From Candidatus Fermentibacterota bacterium (GTDB taxonomy: Bacteria > Fermentibacterota > Fermentibacteria > Fermentibacterales > JCC-6), in NCBI GenBank assembly GCA_030609965.1, contig JAUWSQ010000010.1:1-57524 (forward strand): DNA of 57,524 nt, read 5' to 3'. Positions 25,986 through 35,059 of this stretch are shown piece after piece. Numbering within the stretch: position 1 is the first letter of the stretch; every line of letters begins with the position of its first letter. Made by a program: the position numbers and the translations under genes. The notes under the pieces are model-generated. The model saw only the letters and a list, made by a program, of their open reading frames with translations, did not search any database and was not told the DNA's origin.

Positions 25986-27221
25986 ATGATCGAACTTATA
26001 AATGCCTTATGGAACACAATAGTAGCGCTTGCGCCTTCTCTTCTTTTCGGGCTGCTGCTTGCAGGATTGCTTCATGTTTTCGTAAAAAAAGAAAGGGTAC
26101 TCTCCCATCTTGGAAAACCGGGATTCAAAAGCAGCGCTAAGGCTGCTCTGGTGGGTGTACCCCTCCCTCTGTGCTCCTGCGGAGTGCTGCCTGCGGCACT
26201 GGGCCTCAGAAGGGACGGAGCGTCCATGGGTGCTGTTACGTCATTCCTTATCAGCACCCCCCAGACCGGAGTCGATTCAATAGCTGTAACCTGGTCTATT
26301 CTAGGCTGGCCGGTTGCGCTTGCAAAGGTAATCGCAGCCTTCGTTGCAGGCCTTCTGGGTGGAACCATAGCCGACAGAGTCGGCAACGGCACTGATAATC
26401 AGTTAAGCAGACCGACATGTTCGGAAATTGAAACCGGTTCACTTCCCAGGCGGATCTGGAGCTACTCGTGGAACGGTCTGTTCAGGGATATCTACGGATG
26501 GCTTGCATTCGGAATAGTGGTATCCGCCCTGATCACCACTTTCCTTGAACCGGGTCAGCTGTCAGAGTTCCCCATTTTGGAAGGTCCGCTCGGACTGCTG
26601 GCCGCACTCGCAATCGGAATTCCGCTTTACGTCTGCTCTGTAGCATCGGTCCCGATTGCTGCAGGTCTCATATATGCCGGATTTCCCGTGGGAAGCGCGC
26701 TGGTGTTTCTTATGGCCGGACCGGCCACGAACGCAGCCACAATGGGCGCAGTTCGCAAAACCCTCGGATCAAAAGTTTTTCTGGTCTACGTATTGACCGT
26801 AACAGTAATCAGTCTTGCAGCAGGCGGAATCCTGAACTCGCTTAACGTTTCAGTTTCCCATCCCTACCATGCCGAACACGCCATGAATTCGATTACTGGT
26901 TTGCTCAGTGTTGGCGCCGGGATATTACTTGTTTCTGGAATGGGCTGGTTCGCATTCAGAGATTTTCTTAATCTCAGGCAGAAATACTCTGGAAGAGGCA
27001 ACAGGCAGGAAACAGCGAAGTTTGATGTTGACGGCATGAACTGCTCGAAGTGTGAGCTGGCCGTCAGCGGGGCTCTCGGGAAACTGCCGGGAATACTCAA
27101 TGTATCCGCCTCGGCCGGGAAAAACACCGTCGTCCTGGCACTGGACAGTGATAATAAATTTGACAGAGTAGAAGCAGTCCGGACGATCAGAAAACTTGGT
27201 TACGATGTAAGGGGGGAATAA
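25986..27221 (+). CDS. metal-efflux permease with C-terminal HMA domain (SO_0444-like)
   Basis: A 411-residue inner-membrane permease of the DUF318/ArsP-like superfamily. The first half contains VPLPLCSCGVLPAALGLRR (Cys63 and Cys65), then SFLISTPQTG, and a second repeat has FLMAGPATNAATMG. These features match the SO_0444-type Cu/Zn efflux proteins. After the membrane part, a heavy-metal-associated domain (345-411) carries DGMNCSKCELAV with Cys353 and Cys356, which would deliver metal to the pore. GAGAGG lies 8 bases before the ATG. The stop shares a base with the repressor start. Predicted substrate is zinc or copper; zinc is favoured by the partner repressor. Confidence 0.87.
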   Translation: MIELINALWNTIVALAPSLLFGLLLAGLLHVFVKKERVLSHLGKPGFKSSAKAALVGVPLPLCSCGVLPAALGLRRDGASMGAVTSFLISTPQTGVDSIAVTWSILGWPVALAKVIAAFVAGLLGGTIADRVGNGTDNQLSRPTCSEIETGSLPRRIWSYSWNGLFRDIYGWLAFGIVVSALITTFLEPGQLSEFPILEGPLGLLAALAIGIPLYVCSVASVPIAAGLIYAGFPVGSALVFLMAGPATNAATMGAVRKTLGSKVFLVYVLTVTVISLAAGGILNSLNVSVSHPYHAEHAMNSITGLLSVGAGILLVSGMGWFAFRDFLNLRQKYSGRGNRQETAKFDVDGMNCSKCELAVSGALGKLPGILNVSASAGKNTVVLALDSDNKFDRVEAVRTIRKLGYDVRGE

Positions 27222-27529
27222 TGACCGCTCCAGGAGAAGAACTGCAGGCTGACACCGGGGAAGTCCAAATTCTGGCCGAGCTGTTTCACCAGATGGCTGA
27301 TCCGACCAGGCTGCTCCTCCTGATGTCCATGTTCAGCGGTGAGAAATGCGTCTGTGAACTCGCGGAGCAGACGGATGTAAGTGTTTCTGCCGTTTCCCAC
27401 CAGCTCCGGTCCCTCCGTACGGCCAGGCTTGTCAGAAGTCGGAAAAAGGGAAGGCATGTGTTCTACAGGCTGGATGATAATCATGTTAAAGACCTTGTTT
27501 CAAAGGGTCTTGAGCATGTCAGGGAATAA
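27221..27529 (+). CDS. ArsR/SmtB-family metal-sensing repressor
   Basis: A 102-residue winged-helix dimeric repressor. The recognition helix region is VSVSAVSHQLRSLRTARLV. The C-terminal helix has Asp86, His88, His99 and Glu102, the same spacing as the zinc ligands of cyanobacterial SmtB (D104, H106, H117, E120), so zinc is the likely inducer. A CVC motif (Cys43, Cys45) like that of ArsR/CadC is also present, but no N-terminal cysteines complete a CadC-type site. It overlaps the permease gene by one base and should repress the operon through the palindrome at 25943-25956. Confidence 0.9.
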   Translation: MTAPGEELQADTGEVQILAELFHQMADPTRLLLLMSMFSGEKCVCELAEQTDVSVSAVSHQLRSLRTARLVRSRKKGRHVFYRLDDNHVKDLVSKGLEHVRE

Positions 27530-27534
27530 CGTAC

Positions 27535-29007
27535 CTATTCTGAAATATGGGTTACTTCCATTGAAGGGCTGATCCAGACCTCGGAAAGAACACGGTAACC
27601 TCTGATCAAATCCGAGGTTCTGGGTCCCCCCCAGAAATCGGAGACTATCCAGATGGAATCGTGCAGGTTCAATAGACTGTCTGCAGCGTACTGAGCGCTT
27701 CTTCCGGGAACACGATTGTTGTTGAAGGGATCAGAGCCTCCAAGGGCAACTCGTGGAAAGCTGCCGGATGAGTAATAGTCCCAGGCCAGACCCCCCGACT
27801 GCCCTCCCAGAACAAGTATGCTTTCATCATCTGTGAACCTCTCTTCAACATACGCAGCAGCGCCTCTCCAGTCGGATCTGTGGTAGGGGAAGCTGCCGAT
27901 ATTGAAGTACGGGAGCAGCATGACAGCAGATACAGCAAGCATGACCGGGCCTGCAAGCTTCCATCTCGCGGACGCAGCGGCAGCAGCAAAACCAAGCGGT
28001 ATCCAGAGAATGGTCAGGTGCCTTACAGTCGGATCTTCTTTGAAAAAGATGAGGAAAGGAACTGCAAAGAGAAGTAACAGCCACATCCTGAATTTTCTGT
28101 CAAGCAGATTCCTCAAGTACAAATTAGCAAGCAGGAAGAGGTTTCCCGCCCCGAAAATGAACCAGAAGATCATCTGTTTCGTATCATGGATTATACAGCG
28201 GCCTGCTTCCAGCAGAAGGCCACCTGGAATGAGCCGTACAAAGACAGTTGGAACGCGTACCAGGAAACGGTACCTGTATACAGCAGCCATATCCATTGAA
28301 GCTCTGCTCATTCTCTCAGCTCTGAACGAAGCCTGCTCAAGCAAAAGCACGGCGAATGGAGAGTAAAGCACAGCGAAGATGATCGAAACCAGGGCAAGCT
28401 GTTTCCAATGAATCCGCTGCTCGACCGGAACGGTGAAGTACAGGGCAAATCCTGCAGCAATGAACAAACCGAACATATGCTGTACAAGCATACCGGTCAG
28501 AGCGATCGGAACGATTAGATATAGTGCTCTCCTGCTGCCGTGCCATGCCGAATCAGCGATATACACGAAAAGAAATCCCAGACAGGAAACTATCCCATAA
28601 AGCCATGCTTCCTGACCGAGGGAAACGGCAAAGGGGGAAACAGCCCAGATGAGGCCGGCCCACACAGCTGATGACAGGTTGATTCTTCTGGCTATAAGCA
28701 GCATCAGAGGGATAGCGGCGAGCGCTGAGGCAATGGCTGGTACGATCCGCATACCGGCTTCACCCTGCCCGAAAAGTATCGTTGAGAATTTCAGAAATAG
28801 AAAAGCAAGGGGAGGATGCGGGGAGCCTGCAATGGACATTCTGATAAGGTCAATTGGATTCATTTCCATCAGCCCTGCCGCGTATGCTTCATCAACCCAG
28901 AGGCTTTTTGATCCGATATAGATCAGCCTCAATGTAATACCCGCAATAAATACAATGAGATACACTAACCTTGGGTTCTCGGATATCAGTCTGCGGTATT
29001 TGTCCAT
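27535..29007 (-). CDS. GT-C family membrane glycosyltransferase (ArnT/PMT-like)
   Basis: A 490-residue membrane protein with about ten to twelve helices. The first periplasmic loop has KSLWVDEAYAAGL (acidic pair used by GT-C enzymes) and the next conserved segment SPHPPLAFLFLKF matches PMT_2/GT39/GT83-like proteins. The C-terminal 120 residues form a soluble periplasmic domain. These enzymes move sugars from polyprenyl-phosphate donors to lipid or protein. I prefer the ATG at 29007; a TTG at 29016 is also open, and the ribosome site (GGAAG) is about 10 bases before the ATG. It is convergent with the repressor gene, 5 bases away. Confidence 0.82.
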   Translation of the reverse strand: MDKYRRLISENPRLVYLIVFIAGITLRLIYIGSKSLWVDEAYAAGLMEMNPIDLIRMSIAGSPHPPLAFLFLKFSTILFGQGEAGMRIVPAIASALAAIPLMLLIARRINLSSAVWAGLIWAVSPFAVSLGQEAWLYGIVSCLGFLFVYIADSAWHGSRRALYLIVPIALTGMLVQHMFGLFIAAGFALYFTVPVEQRIHWKQLALVSIIFAVLYSPFAVLLLEQASFRAERMSRASMDMAAVYRYRFLVRVPTVFVRLIPGGLLLEAGRCIIHDTKQMIFWFIFGAGNLFLLANLYLRNLLDRKFRMWLLLLFAVPFLIFFKEDPTVRHLTILWIPLGFAAAAASARWKLAGPVMLAVSAVMLLPYFNIGSFPYHRSDWRGAAAYVEERFTDDESILVLGGQSGGLAWDYYSSGSFPRVALGGSDPFNNNRVPGRSAQYAADSLLNLHDSIWIVSDFWGGPRTSDLIRGYRVLSEVWISPSMEVTHISE

Positions 29008-29131
29008 GTTTCTCAAACTTCCAAGATTAATTCAGCCTGGTAATTGTACTGCTGCAGGTTCAGGATAAGCAGTTCAAGAATCACCTATCCTATTCAGCAT
29101 ATGCTGCCGGATGTCGAACCTAACAGATGTA

Positions 29132-30088
29132 TTACCGGAAAGGTATAGTCTGGAGATACCTGCATCCCCCTCCGCATACGCTGGCCCAACCGCACGATTC
29201 GCAGTCTGGGCTCCGATTTCTGTTACGGAATTCCTTAACGAAACGAGACAGGGACAGTTCCTCGAAAGAGCTTTCAAGCAGGCTCCCGAGTATGTGGGGA
29301 CTCTGCTCGCACACTCTCAGATCTCCGGCGGGGCTGATCGCCCACTTTCCCGCACCGCATATGCACGATCCAAAGGTAATACCGGGATAATCACAATGCT
29401 GCAGCAGACAATCTTCTACCGGTAAGGCTGCGTACACCGTCATTCCGGGGCACATGACTGACCTCTCGCTGGCGCTTTTCAGGGCGGAATCAAGCTGCCC
29501 AAGGGTTGGCAGAAGTACCCTGTTCGCAAGGCCAGTCCCGCCGGGTACGAAACGATTGAGAGCTACCGCGTCCGCTGAGAACGCGTAGGCCAGGTCAACA
29601 ACCCTCCCGGCATCCCCGTAATTACTTGAAGTTATTATATGCGAAACGGTTAGTCTGGCTCCGGAGGACGCAGCAGCAAGCATGGCTTGCTTAACAGCAT
29701 CAAACCCATCGGTACCAGTTAGATACCTGTATCCATCTCCGGAAATTGATGTGACGGATACTTCAAACCAGGAAACACCGGCTTCCTTCAGTGATTCGGC
29801 AGCAGCTCGATCAAGAAGAATGCCGTTTGTTGCTATTCCAACAAGAATTCCCCGCTTCCGAAACAGACTGACAATTTCGCATATATCACCTCTGAGAAGA
29901 GGCTCTCCGCCGGTCAGCGTAACTGAGATCGGATGTGCAGCCTCAATTGAATCAGCAAGGTTCTCAATCTCGGAAAGTGAGAGTTCCGGGGGGTACGCCT
30001 CACCTGGAGTCCTCCATACATTGTAACAGTAAGTGCAGGCAAGGTTACAGCGGGGTGTGATTTCGAAAACGAACAGAGGTCTTTTCAT
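29132..30088 (-). CDS. radical SAM protein with SPASM-like C-terminal domain
   Basis: A 318-residue radical SAM enzyme with CNLACTYC (Cys14, Cys18, Cys21), the SAM-binding LTGGEPLLRGD and a C-terminal cysteine-rich part. There CICGAGKWAISPAGDLRVCEQSP and CESCGWASVCGGGC give seven cysteines for auxiliary iron-sulfur clusters, as in PqqE, haem-d1 and peptide-maturing enzymes. Candidate roles are peptide or cofactor maturation; no precursor peptide is obvious nearby. It follows a gene for an exported helical protein by 5 bases, so the two are co-transcribed. Confidence 0.85.
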   Translation of the reverse strand: MKRPLFVFEITPRCNLACTYCYNVWRTPGEAYPPELSLSEIENLADSIEAAHPISVTLTGGEPLLRGDICEIVSLFRKRGILVGIATNGILLDRAAAESLKEAGVSWFEVSVTSISGDGYRYLTGTDGFDAVKQAMLAAASSGARLTVSHIITSSNYGDAGRVVDLAYAFSADAVALNRFVPGGTGLANRVLLPTLGQLDSALKSASERSVMCPGMTVYAALPVEDCLLQHCDYPGITFGSCICGAGKWAISPAGDLRVCEQSPHILGSLLESSFEELSLSRFVKEFRNRNRSPDCESCGWASVCGGGCRYLQTIPFR

Positions 30089-30093
30089 CGGGA

Positions 30094-30969
30094 TTAGAAA
30101 AGTTCAAGATCAAGGAGAAGATCGTGCAGAGCAGGCAATCTGTCCTGCACATTGTTTATGGATTGCTCCATATTCCGTAGATCCTCAAGCATCACACTGT
30201 ACCCTTCCTCATTCTCTGATCCTGCATTCCTGAGACTTTCCATTACAGAGGTTTTAATACTGTCAAGGTGCGGCTGTATCCGATCAACCTCCATTGGCCA
30301 TCGAACCGTCCATAGCACCCCTGAATAACGGGTTTCACTGTTGATAGTTTCCAGAAGGTAATACAAATCGATGGAAGATCTCAGGTTACTGAAGGCTGTT
30401 ATCATTTCCCCGGATGAGATCAGACCATCCTCCCTCAGGCGAACAACTGTGTCAATCCTGGCTTCGATCTGTGGAAGGAGATCATCAGTCTGATCAGAAA
30501 CGGGTGGCGGCATCATCCTTGTCATGGATAGTACCGAACCGTAGGAAAGAAAGAGAAGCCTGTCGGATGCCAGTCTGTAAAGCAGTCTGATATCCAGGGA
30601 GTCAATACCGATTTCTTCTGATATTCTCATCAGTTCAGCGTAACTGTTGTCCAGCTCAATCCTGATCTTGTTTATCCTTTCATAATCAAGCTGGTTGGAG
30701 CTGTAATCACCATCAGCCGGGGCAATACTGCGCAGCTTCTTCCAGATTCTCTTGAATTCCTGCCACTGAGGGCTGCTCCAGAGAACGGAAGTTCTTGTGA
30801 AGAGGTTTCGTGATAGAGAAACGTCTGAGCCTCTCTCATCATTGGTACCGGTCTGCCCTCCTGTCTGATCAAAAGCCGAAGCTGTATCAAGCGGTAGCAG
30901 ACCAGCAGCAAATAGAAAGCCGAGAGCCGGAGGAATTAATCCACTATGAAACCTGCTATTGTTTTTCAT
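30094..30969 (-). CDS. exported helical protein of unknown function
   Basis: Not recognised. A 291-residue protein with a signal peptide-like N-terminus ending near TASA (about residue 32) and a mature part that is mostly helical, with repeated charged helices (DSYAEL..., RIDTVVRLREDG..., MEQSINNVQDRL). No cysteines in the mature part and no enzymatic motif stand out. It is upstream of and coupled to the radical SAM gene. Its promoter must lie in the 132-bp spacer shared with the divergent GNAT-like gene at 31102. Confidence 0.65.
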   Translation of the reverse strand: MKNNSRFHSGLIPPALGFLFAAGLLPLDTASAFDQTGGQTGTNDERGSDVSLSRNLFTRTSVLWSSPQWQEFKRIWKKLRSIAPADGDYSSNQLDYERINKIRIELDNSYAELMRISEEIGIDSLDIRLLYRLASDRLLFLSYGSVLSMTRMMPPPVSDQTDDLLPQIEARIDTVVRLREDGLISSGEMITAFSNLRSSIDLYYLLETINSETRYSGVLWTVRWPMEVDRIQPHLDSIKTSVMESLRNAGSENEEGYSVMLEDLRNMEQSINNVQDRLPALHDLLLDLELF

Positions 30970-31101
30970 AATATCCCCTTCTATTGTACTTCGTTAATAC
31001 GATAGTTCATGTACGGATGATAGTTCCAGAATATCAGGGTATTTGACCCTGAACTTCATAAGATTAGATTCATCTGATACCAGAACCAATAAGGAGCTTT
31101 T

Positions 31102-32229
31102 ATGTCTGCTGTTGTTAAACCCGCCCAAACAAAAAGCGATCTGAAACAGTTCATCATGCTTCCCTACAAGCTTTACAGTGATGACCCACTCTGGATACCT
31201 CCTCTTGTATCTCAGGAAAAGGATCAGTTCGATCCCCGGAAGAATCCAGCCTACAGGTACTGTGATACCGAGTTCTTTCTGGCATGGCGTGACGGCAAAC
31301 CTGTCGGCCGCATTGCAGCCATCGTTAATAGAAGGTATGTGGATAAACTGGGCAGAAACTGCGGAAGGTTCGGATGGTTCGAATGCGAGGACAACCGGGA
31401 AACGGCAAACGCACTCCTCGATGCAGCGGAGAACTGGCTCGCTCTCAAGGGTATGACCGAGGTTTCAGGACCTATGGGCTTCACCGATAACGATATGACA
31501 GGATTTCTCATCGAAGGGTTCGAAGAGCTTCCTACAATATCAGGCAGTTACAATCCTGCATGGTACAATGATCTGGTAACATCAAGAGGCTATGAAAAGG
31601 AAGTGGACTACGTTGAGTTCAAGATAACGGTACCTGATGCTCTCCCCGAAAAGGTGGAACGCCTGACGGCGCTGATAAAGAAAAGGAGTACTGTAAAGGT
31701 ATTCAATGAAAAGTCTACAAAAGCTCTCGCGAAAAAATGGGGACATCAGATTTTCGACGTTCTGAACGAAACCTACAAGGATCTCTACGGCACGACTCTG
31801 CTTGATGAAAAGGAAATTATTTACTACATAAAAGCTTATCTTGGACAGGTGGATCCGGAGTTCATCAAACTTGCTGTTGATGGAGACAAACTGGTAGGAT
31901 TCATAATTGCCATGCCCAATATGTCGAAGGCATTCCAGAAAGCAAAGGGCAGGCTTTTCCCGTTCGGTTTCATCCATATTCTAAGGGCAATGAAAAAAAG
32001 TAAGACCCTTGATTTCTACCTTGCAGGCATCCTTCCGGAATACCAGGGAAAAGGCGTTGATGCTCTCATGACCTATGAAATAGGAAAAAGCGCTTTCAGA
32101 AGGAAGATGGAATTCGCCGAGAGCAACCATGAACTGGAAGACAATAAAAAGATCCAGGCAATGTGGAAGCTTTACGAAAAACGTCTTCACCGGAAGATAC
32201 GTGTCTACCATTGCACCATAGGGACGTAG
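31102..32229 (+). CDS. GNAT-related acyltransferase-like protein
   Basis: A 375-residue soluble protein of a family common in FCB-type bacteria, with two GNAT-like halves. The first (about 1-145) has LPYKLYSDDPLWIPPL and FLAWRDGKPVGRIAAI, followed by GRFGWFECEDN. The second (about 215-375) has KLVGFIIAMPN and YLAGILPEYQGKGVDALM, where QGKGVD resembles the acyl-CoA-binding Q/RxxGxG/A loop. Substrate unknown; acyl transfer from acyl-CoA is inferred from the fold. AAGGAG lies 6 bases before the ATG. It ends directly against the convergent zinc-ribbon gene. Confidence 0.75.
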   Translation: MSAVVKPAQTKSDLKQFIMLPYKLYSDDPLWIPPLVSQEKDQFDPRKNPAYRYCDTEFFLAWRDGKPVGRIAAIVNRRYVDKLGRNCGRFGWFECEDNRETANALLDAAENWLALKGMTEVSGPMGFTDNDMTGFLIEGFEELPTISGSYNPAWYNDLVTSRGYEKEVDYVEFKITVPDALPEKVERLTALIKKRSTVKVFNEKSTKALAKKWGHQIFDVLNETYKDLYGTTLLDEKEIIYYIKAYLGQVDPEFIKLAVDGDKLVGFIIAMPNMSKAFQKAKGRLFPFGFIHILRAMKKSKTLDFYLAGILPEYQGKGVDALMTYEIGKSAFRRKMEFAESNHELEDNKKIQAMWKLYEKRLHRKIRVYHCTIGT

Positions 32230-32715
32230 CTATATCTCACCGTGAACCGGGCATATCACCTGCACTGACTGCTTGGTATTAATGATACTGTAGGGCATAC
32301 CGCTTTCGGGACAGACAAGATCCAGCGCACTGTCGAACTGATGAAGCTCATCGATGTTATCGGCATAACGGCCGTTCTGATCCATATACTCATCCTCTGC
32401 ATCAAGTATCCTGTACATGTTCTCGAAACATTGCTGCGCATTCGCTTCCGAAGGAATGACCTGTTCGGATATCTTCTCTTTGCCGGCAGCGTTTTCCCTG
32501 CCGTTCATCGCAAAGAAAAAGGTGAAGGCGGCTCCTGAGATAGCCATCATTACTGCAACTAATACGATGATCTTCCTGAGGTGGTTCGACTGCGCACCAG
32601 CAGATCGAAGCGATCGACGGGACAGATCACTGCCGCAGAAGGGGCATTGATCGGTTCTGTCAAGAAGTTCGTGTCCGCACGAAGGACATTTGGGGTAATT
32701 CATAGCATTTATCAT
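32230..32715 (-). CDS. zinc-ribbon membrane-anchored protein
   Basis: A 161-residue protein. The N-terminus has a zinc ribbon CPSCGHELLDRTDQCPFCG (Cys10, Cys13, Cys24, Cys27). A single membrane helix (about 48-70) and an exported C-terminal domain (about 85-161) with a cysteine at VCPESG and a final VQVICPVHGEI strand follow. The exported part looks like the pilin-like or competence-type minor domains seen with zinc-ribbon anchors, but this is weak. Start at 32715 overlaps the aldehyde dehydrogenase stop by 4 bases; an internal ATG at 32703 is possible. Function not known. Confidence 0.7.
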   Translation of the reverse strand: MINAMNYPKCPSCGHELLDRTDQCPFCGSDLSRRSLRSAGAQSNHLRKIIVLVAVMMAISGAAFTFFFAMNGRENAAGKEKISEQVIPSEANAQQCFENMYRILDAEDEYMDQNGRYADNIDELHQFDSALDLVCPESGMPYSIINTKQSVQVICPVHGEI

Positions 32716-34091
32716 CCATTCATGATATAAACAGTTTTACAGTTCATGAATTCAAGCATACCGCTGCGGGACAGCTCTCTGCCGAAACCTGAAAGATTGA
32801 TTCCACCAAAGGGCAGCCTGGGATCAGATCGGACAAATGTGTTCACAAAGCAGGCTCCCGCGTTAAGCTCAAGAGCTATCTTCTCTCCTCTGAGGCTGTT
32901 ACGGGTATATACCGAAGCGCCGAGACCGTAAGGAGTATCGTTCGCAAGCCTAACAGCTTCACCCTCGTTCTTAACAGAGCAGACCGCCGCAACAGGCCCG
33001 AATGTTTCCTCATCAAAAACGGGCATTCCTCTTCTACAGTCCTTGAGCACCGTAGGCGGATAGAAAGCTCCCGGGTGTTCAGGTATACTGCCTCCCGTGA
33101 TCAGTTCAGCTCCCATCTCAACACTTTCCATGACCTGTCTGTGTATATTGTCACGAAGATCGAATCTTGCCATGGGTCCCATATTCACTTTCATATCCAT
33201 CGGATCGCCCATCCTCACGGTATTCATCTGGGTCGCAAGCAGTCCAAGAAACTCTTTATACACACTTTTATGTACAATGAATCTCTTGGGGGCGATGCAG
33301 TTCTGTCCTGAATTGATAAGCCTGGAAAACGCCGTTTCGGCTGCTGCATGCTTAAGATCAGCATCTTCCAGTATTATCGCCGGATCACTCCCGCCAAGTT
33401 CCAGTACGCACTTCTTAATGGCGGATCCCGCCTCCATGGCAACCGCTCTGCCTGCCTCTCCGCTTCCGGTGAGCGTGACTGCTTTTACTCTTTCGTCGGC
33501 AATTATCCTGCGGGATACTTCGGGAACCTCTTCCGAAGGAGCGAGAACAAGTCCTGCCATGCCATCCGGAAAACCTGCTTCCCTGAACAGCTCCGGGATA
33601 CTCTGAGCACATCCGGTAACATTCGGAGAATGCTTGAGAATGAAGGTATTTCCCGCCATCACAGCAGGTGCAGCAAACCTGAAAAACTGCCAGAACGGGA
33701 AGTTCCAGGGCATCACTGCGAATATGACTCCGAGAGGCTGATAACAGACGTAGCACTTATCTGCGTCTGTTTTCCTGCTTTTCCTGGCAATTAAGCGGGA
33801 GCCGTATTGCGCGTAGTACCTGCAGACCCACGCGCATTTCTCAATTTCGGACTGTCCCTGAGCCACGGGTTTGCCCATCTCCGAAGCCATTTCAACCGCA
33901 AGCTGGTGCTTCCCCGATTCAAGCAGATAAGCCAGATCCCTTAATCTGTCAGCACGTTTATCCATCCCGGTATCGCGCCAGAGTCTGAACGCTCTGTCAG
34001 CTTTCTCAATGACATTCCCGACTTCTTTCGGGGTGTTCCCATCCCATGACCGGATGACTTTACCCGTAAAAGGATTCATCGATTGAAGCAC
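32712..34091 (-). CDS. NAD(P)-dependent aldehyde dehydrogenase, succinate-semialdehyde type
   Basis: A 459-residue aldehyde dehydrogenase oxidising an aldehyde (likely succinate semialdehyde or similar) to the acid with NAD(P). Visible: Asn130 in MPWNFPFWQ, the nucleotide-binding TLTGSGEAG (about 206-214), Glu231 in ELGGSDPAI and catalytic Cys265 in NSGQNCIAPKR. The C-terminal PFGGINLSGFGREL is typical. The start is probably the GTG at 34091; an ATG four codons further in is the alternative. Its promoter and first 13 codons are duplicated at 41218-41364. It is followed by the zinc-ribbon gene with a 4-base overlap. Confidence 0.92.
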   Translation of the reverse strand: MLQSMNPFTGKVIRSWDGNTPKEVGNVIEKADRAFRLWRDTGMDKRADRLRDLAYLLESGKHQLAVEMASEMGKPVAQGQSEIEKCAWVCRYYAQYGSRLIARKSRKTDADKCYVCYQPLGVIFAVMPWNFPFWQFFRFAAPAVMAGNTFILKHSPNVTGCAQSIPELFREAGFPDGMAGLVLAPSEEVPEVSRRIIADERVKAVTLTGSGEAGRAVAMEAGSAIKKCVLELGGSDPAIILEDADLKHAAAETAFSRLINSGQNCIAPKRFIVHKSVYKEFLGLLATQMNTVRMGDPMDMKVNMGPMARFDLRDNIHRQVMESVEMGAELITGGSIPEHPGAFYPPTVLKDCRRGMPVFDEETFGPVAAVCSVKNEGEAVRLANDTPYGLGASVYTRNSLRGEKIALELNAGACFVNTFVRSDPRLPFGGINLSGFGRELSRSGMLEFMNCKTVYIMNG

Positions 34092-34199
34092 TCTTCACCG
34101 CCCCTGGATAGTGTTTTCGGAATTGTAGCTTCCACAACCTTTCAACTATACTATTTCATACATTCATGAAAGGGAAGTTCTCCGGTTTTCACCAGGCAT
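34053..34199. repeat. 147-bp dispersed duplication, copy A (functional context)
   Basis: This segment covers codons 1-13 of the aldehyde dehydrogenase and 108 bp upstream of its start, ending near ACCAGGCAT. It matches 41218-41364 over the full 147 bp without a gap, with 12 substitutions. Every difference has G or C here and A or T in the other copy. No terminal inverted repeats or target duplications are visible. Confidence 0.93.
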
Positions 34200-34225
34200 C
34201 CCCAATTGGGATTCAGGATATCAGT

Positions 34226-35038
34226 TCACTCGAATACTTCACCATTCCAGGTGTAAGTTGCAGTTGTTTTCTCTGTCTCTACGTAGCCCTCTATGGCTTC
34301 ATCCCATCTTTCAGCGATCCCGTAGATTATGACTTCGTTCTCTACGCCTCCCGAGTCGGATGGGAGTACGAATGTCTCATTGTAGTGGAAAATACCCGCT
34401 TCGAACATCGAACTGGCATCCGGTCCCATATAGAGATCGGTACCGGTCCATACGAAAAGGACGTCACGGTTCTCGTATCCGCATGCTTCGTAGATAAAGG
34501 AAAGTTCGATCAGATTTTCTATTCCTGTAAATCCGTCAGCTGGAAGTTCCATCCCACTGATGCAGTAACTGTATGGATACTGTTCGTACCATGACCCGAC
34601 CGGGCGGAAAACCTGTTCAGCCAGAATCTCATCTGAACTGATTATTCTTGCTGTCGCGATGAAATACTGCTCCTCCGGGTTGAATCCGTTGACCGTGAAA
34701 ACAAAAAGCGTATCGCCGCCAAGCGCAAGGCTTGTCATTGCTAGATCGGGGCCCTGAATGTAGCCACTGCATAAATCACCGCTGTATTCAAATGTGGCCT
34801 CATACCAGTAAAATGGCATTCCATCCGGCAAGGTGTCCTTCCCCGAAGATCCTGTTATGTCGAGTTCAGTTCCCATCGGAAGCCTTACGCCCTGTGAGCA
34901 ATCAATGTCCGGAAAAGAAAGGATCACCGCAGTATTCGAGAACACTACGGTCCTGTCATCTGTGAAATCCCCATACCAGTAATCCGCCTGCACCGTGGAA
35001 CAGGCGATCAGTACAATTGATACAGTTATTAACTTCAT
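34226..35038 (-). CDS. exported protein of unknown function
   Basis: Not recognised. A 270-residue secreted protein with signal peptide MKLITVSIVLIACSTVQA and a mature part of strands with many aromatic and acidic residues. Repeated features are VVFSNTAVILSFPDIDCS near the start and YTWNGEVFE at the end. A middle segment LFVFTVNGFNPEEQYFIATARI looks like a beta-sandwich edge. ATG 35038 is chosen because GAGGTGG lies 5 bases upstream; the frame extends to 35059. It ends about 130 bases before the aldehyde dehydrogenase and may share its transcript. Confidence 0.7.
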   Translation of the reverse strand: MKLITVSIVLIACSTVQADYWYGDFTDDRTVVFSNTAVILSFPDIDCSQGVRLPMGTELDITGSSGKDTLPDGMPFYWYEATFEYSGDLCSGYIQGPDLAMTSLALGGDTLFVFTVNGFNPEEQYFIATARIISSDEILAEQVFRPVGSWYEQYPYSYCISGMELPADGFTGIENLIELSFIYEACGYENRDVLFVWTGTDLYMGPDASSMFEAGIFHYNETFVLPSDSGGVENEVIIYGIAERWDEAIEGYVETEKTTATYTWNGEVFE

Positions 35039-35059
35039 TGAAACCACCTCAGTATTCAT

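Noticed and set aside
34053..34199. Insertion sequence or MITE as the cause of the duplication
   Set aside because: The segment has no terminal inverted repeats and no target-site duplication, and copy A includes coding sequence of a normal gene.
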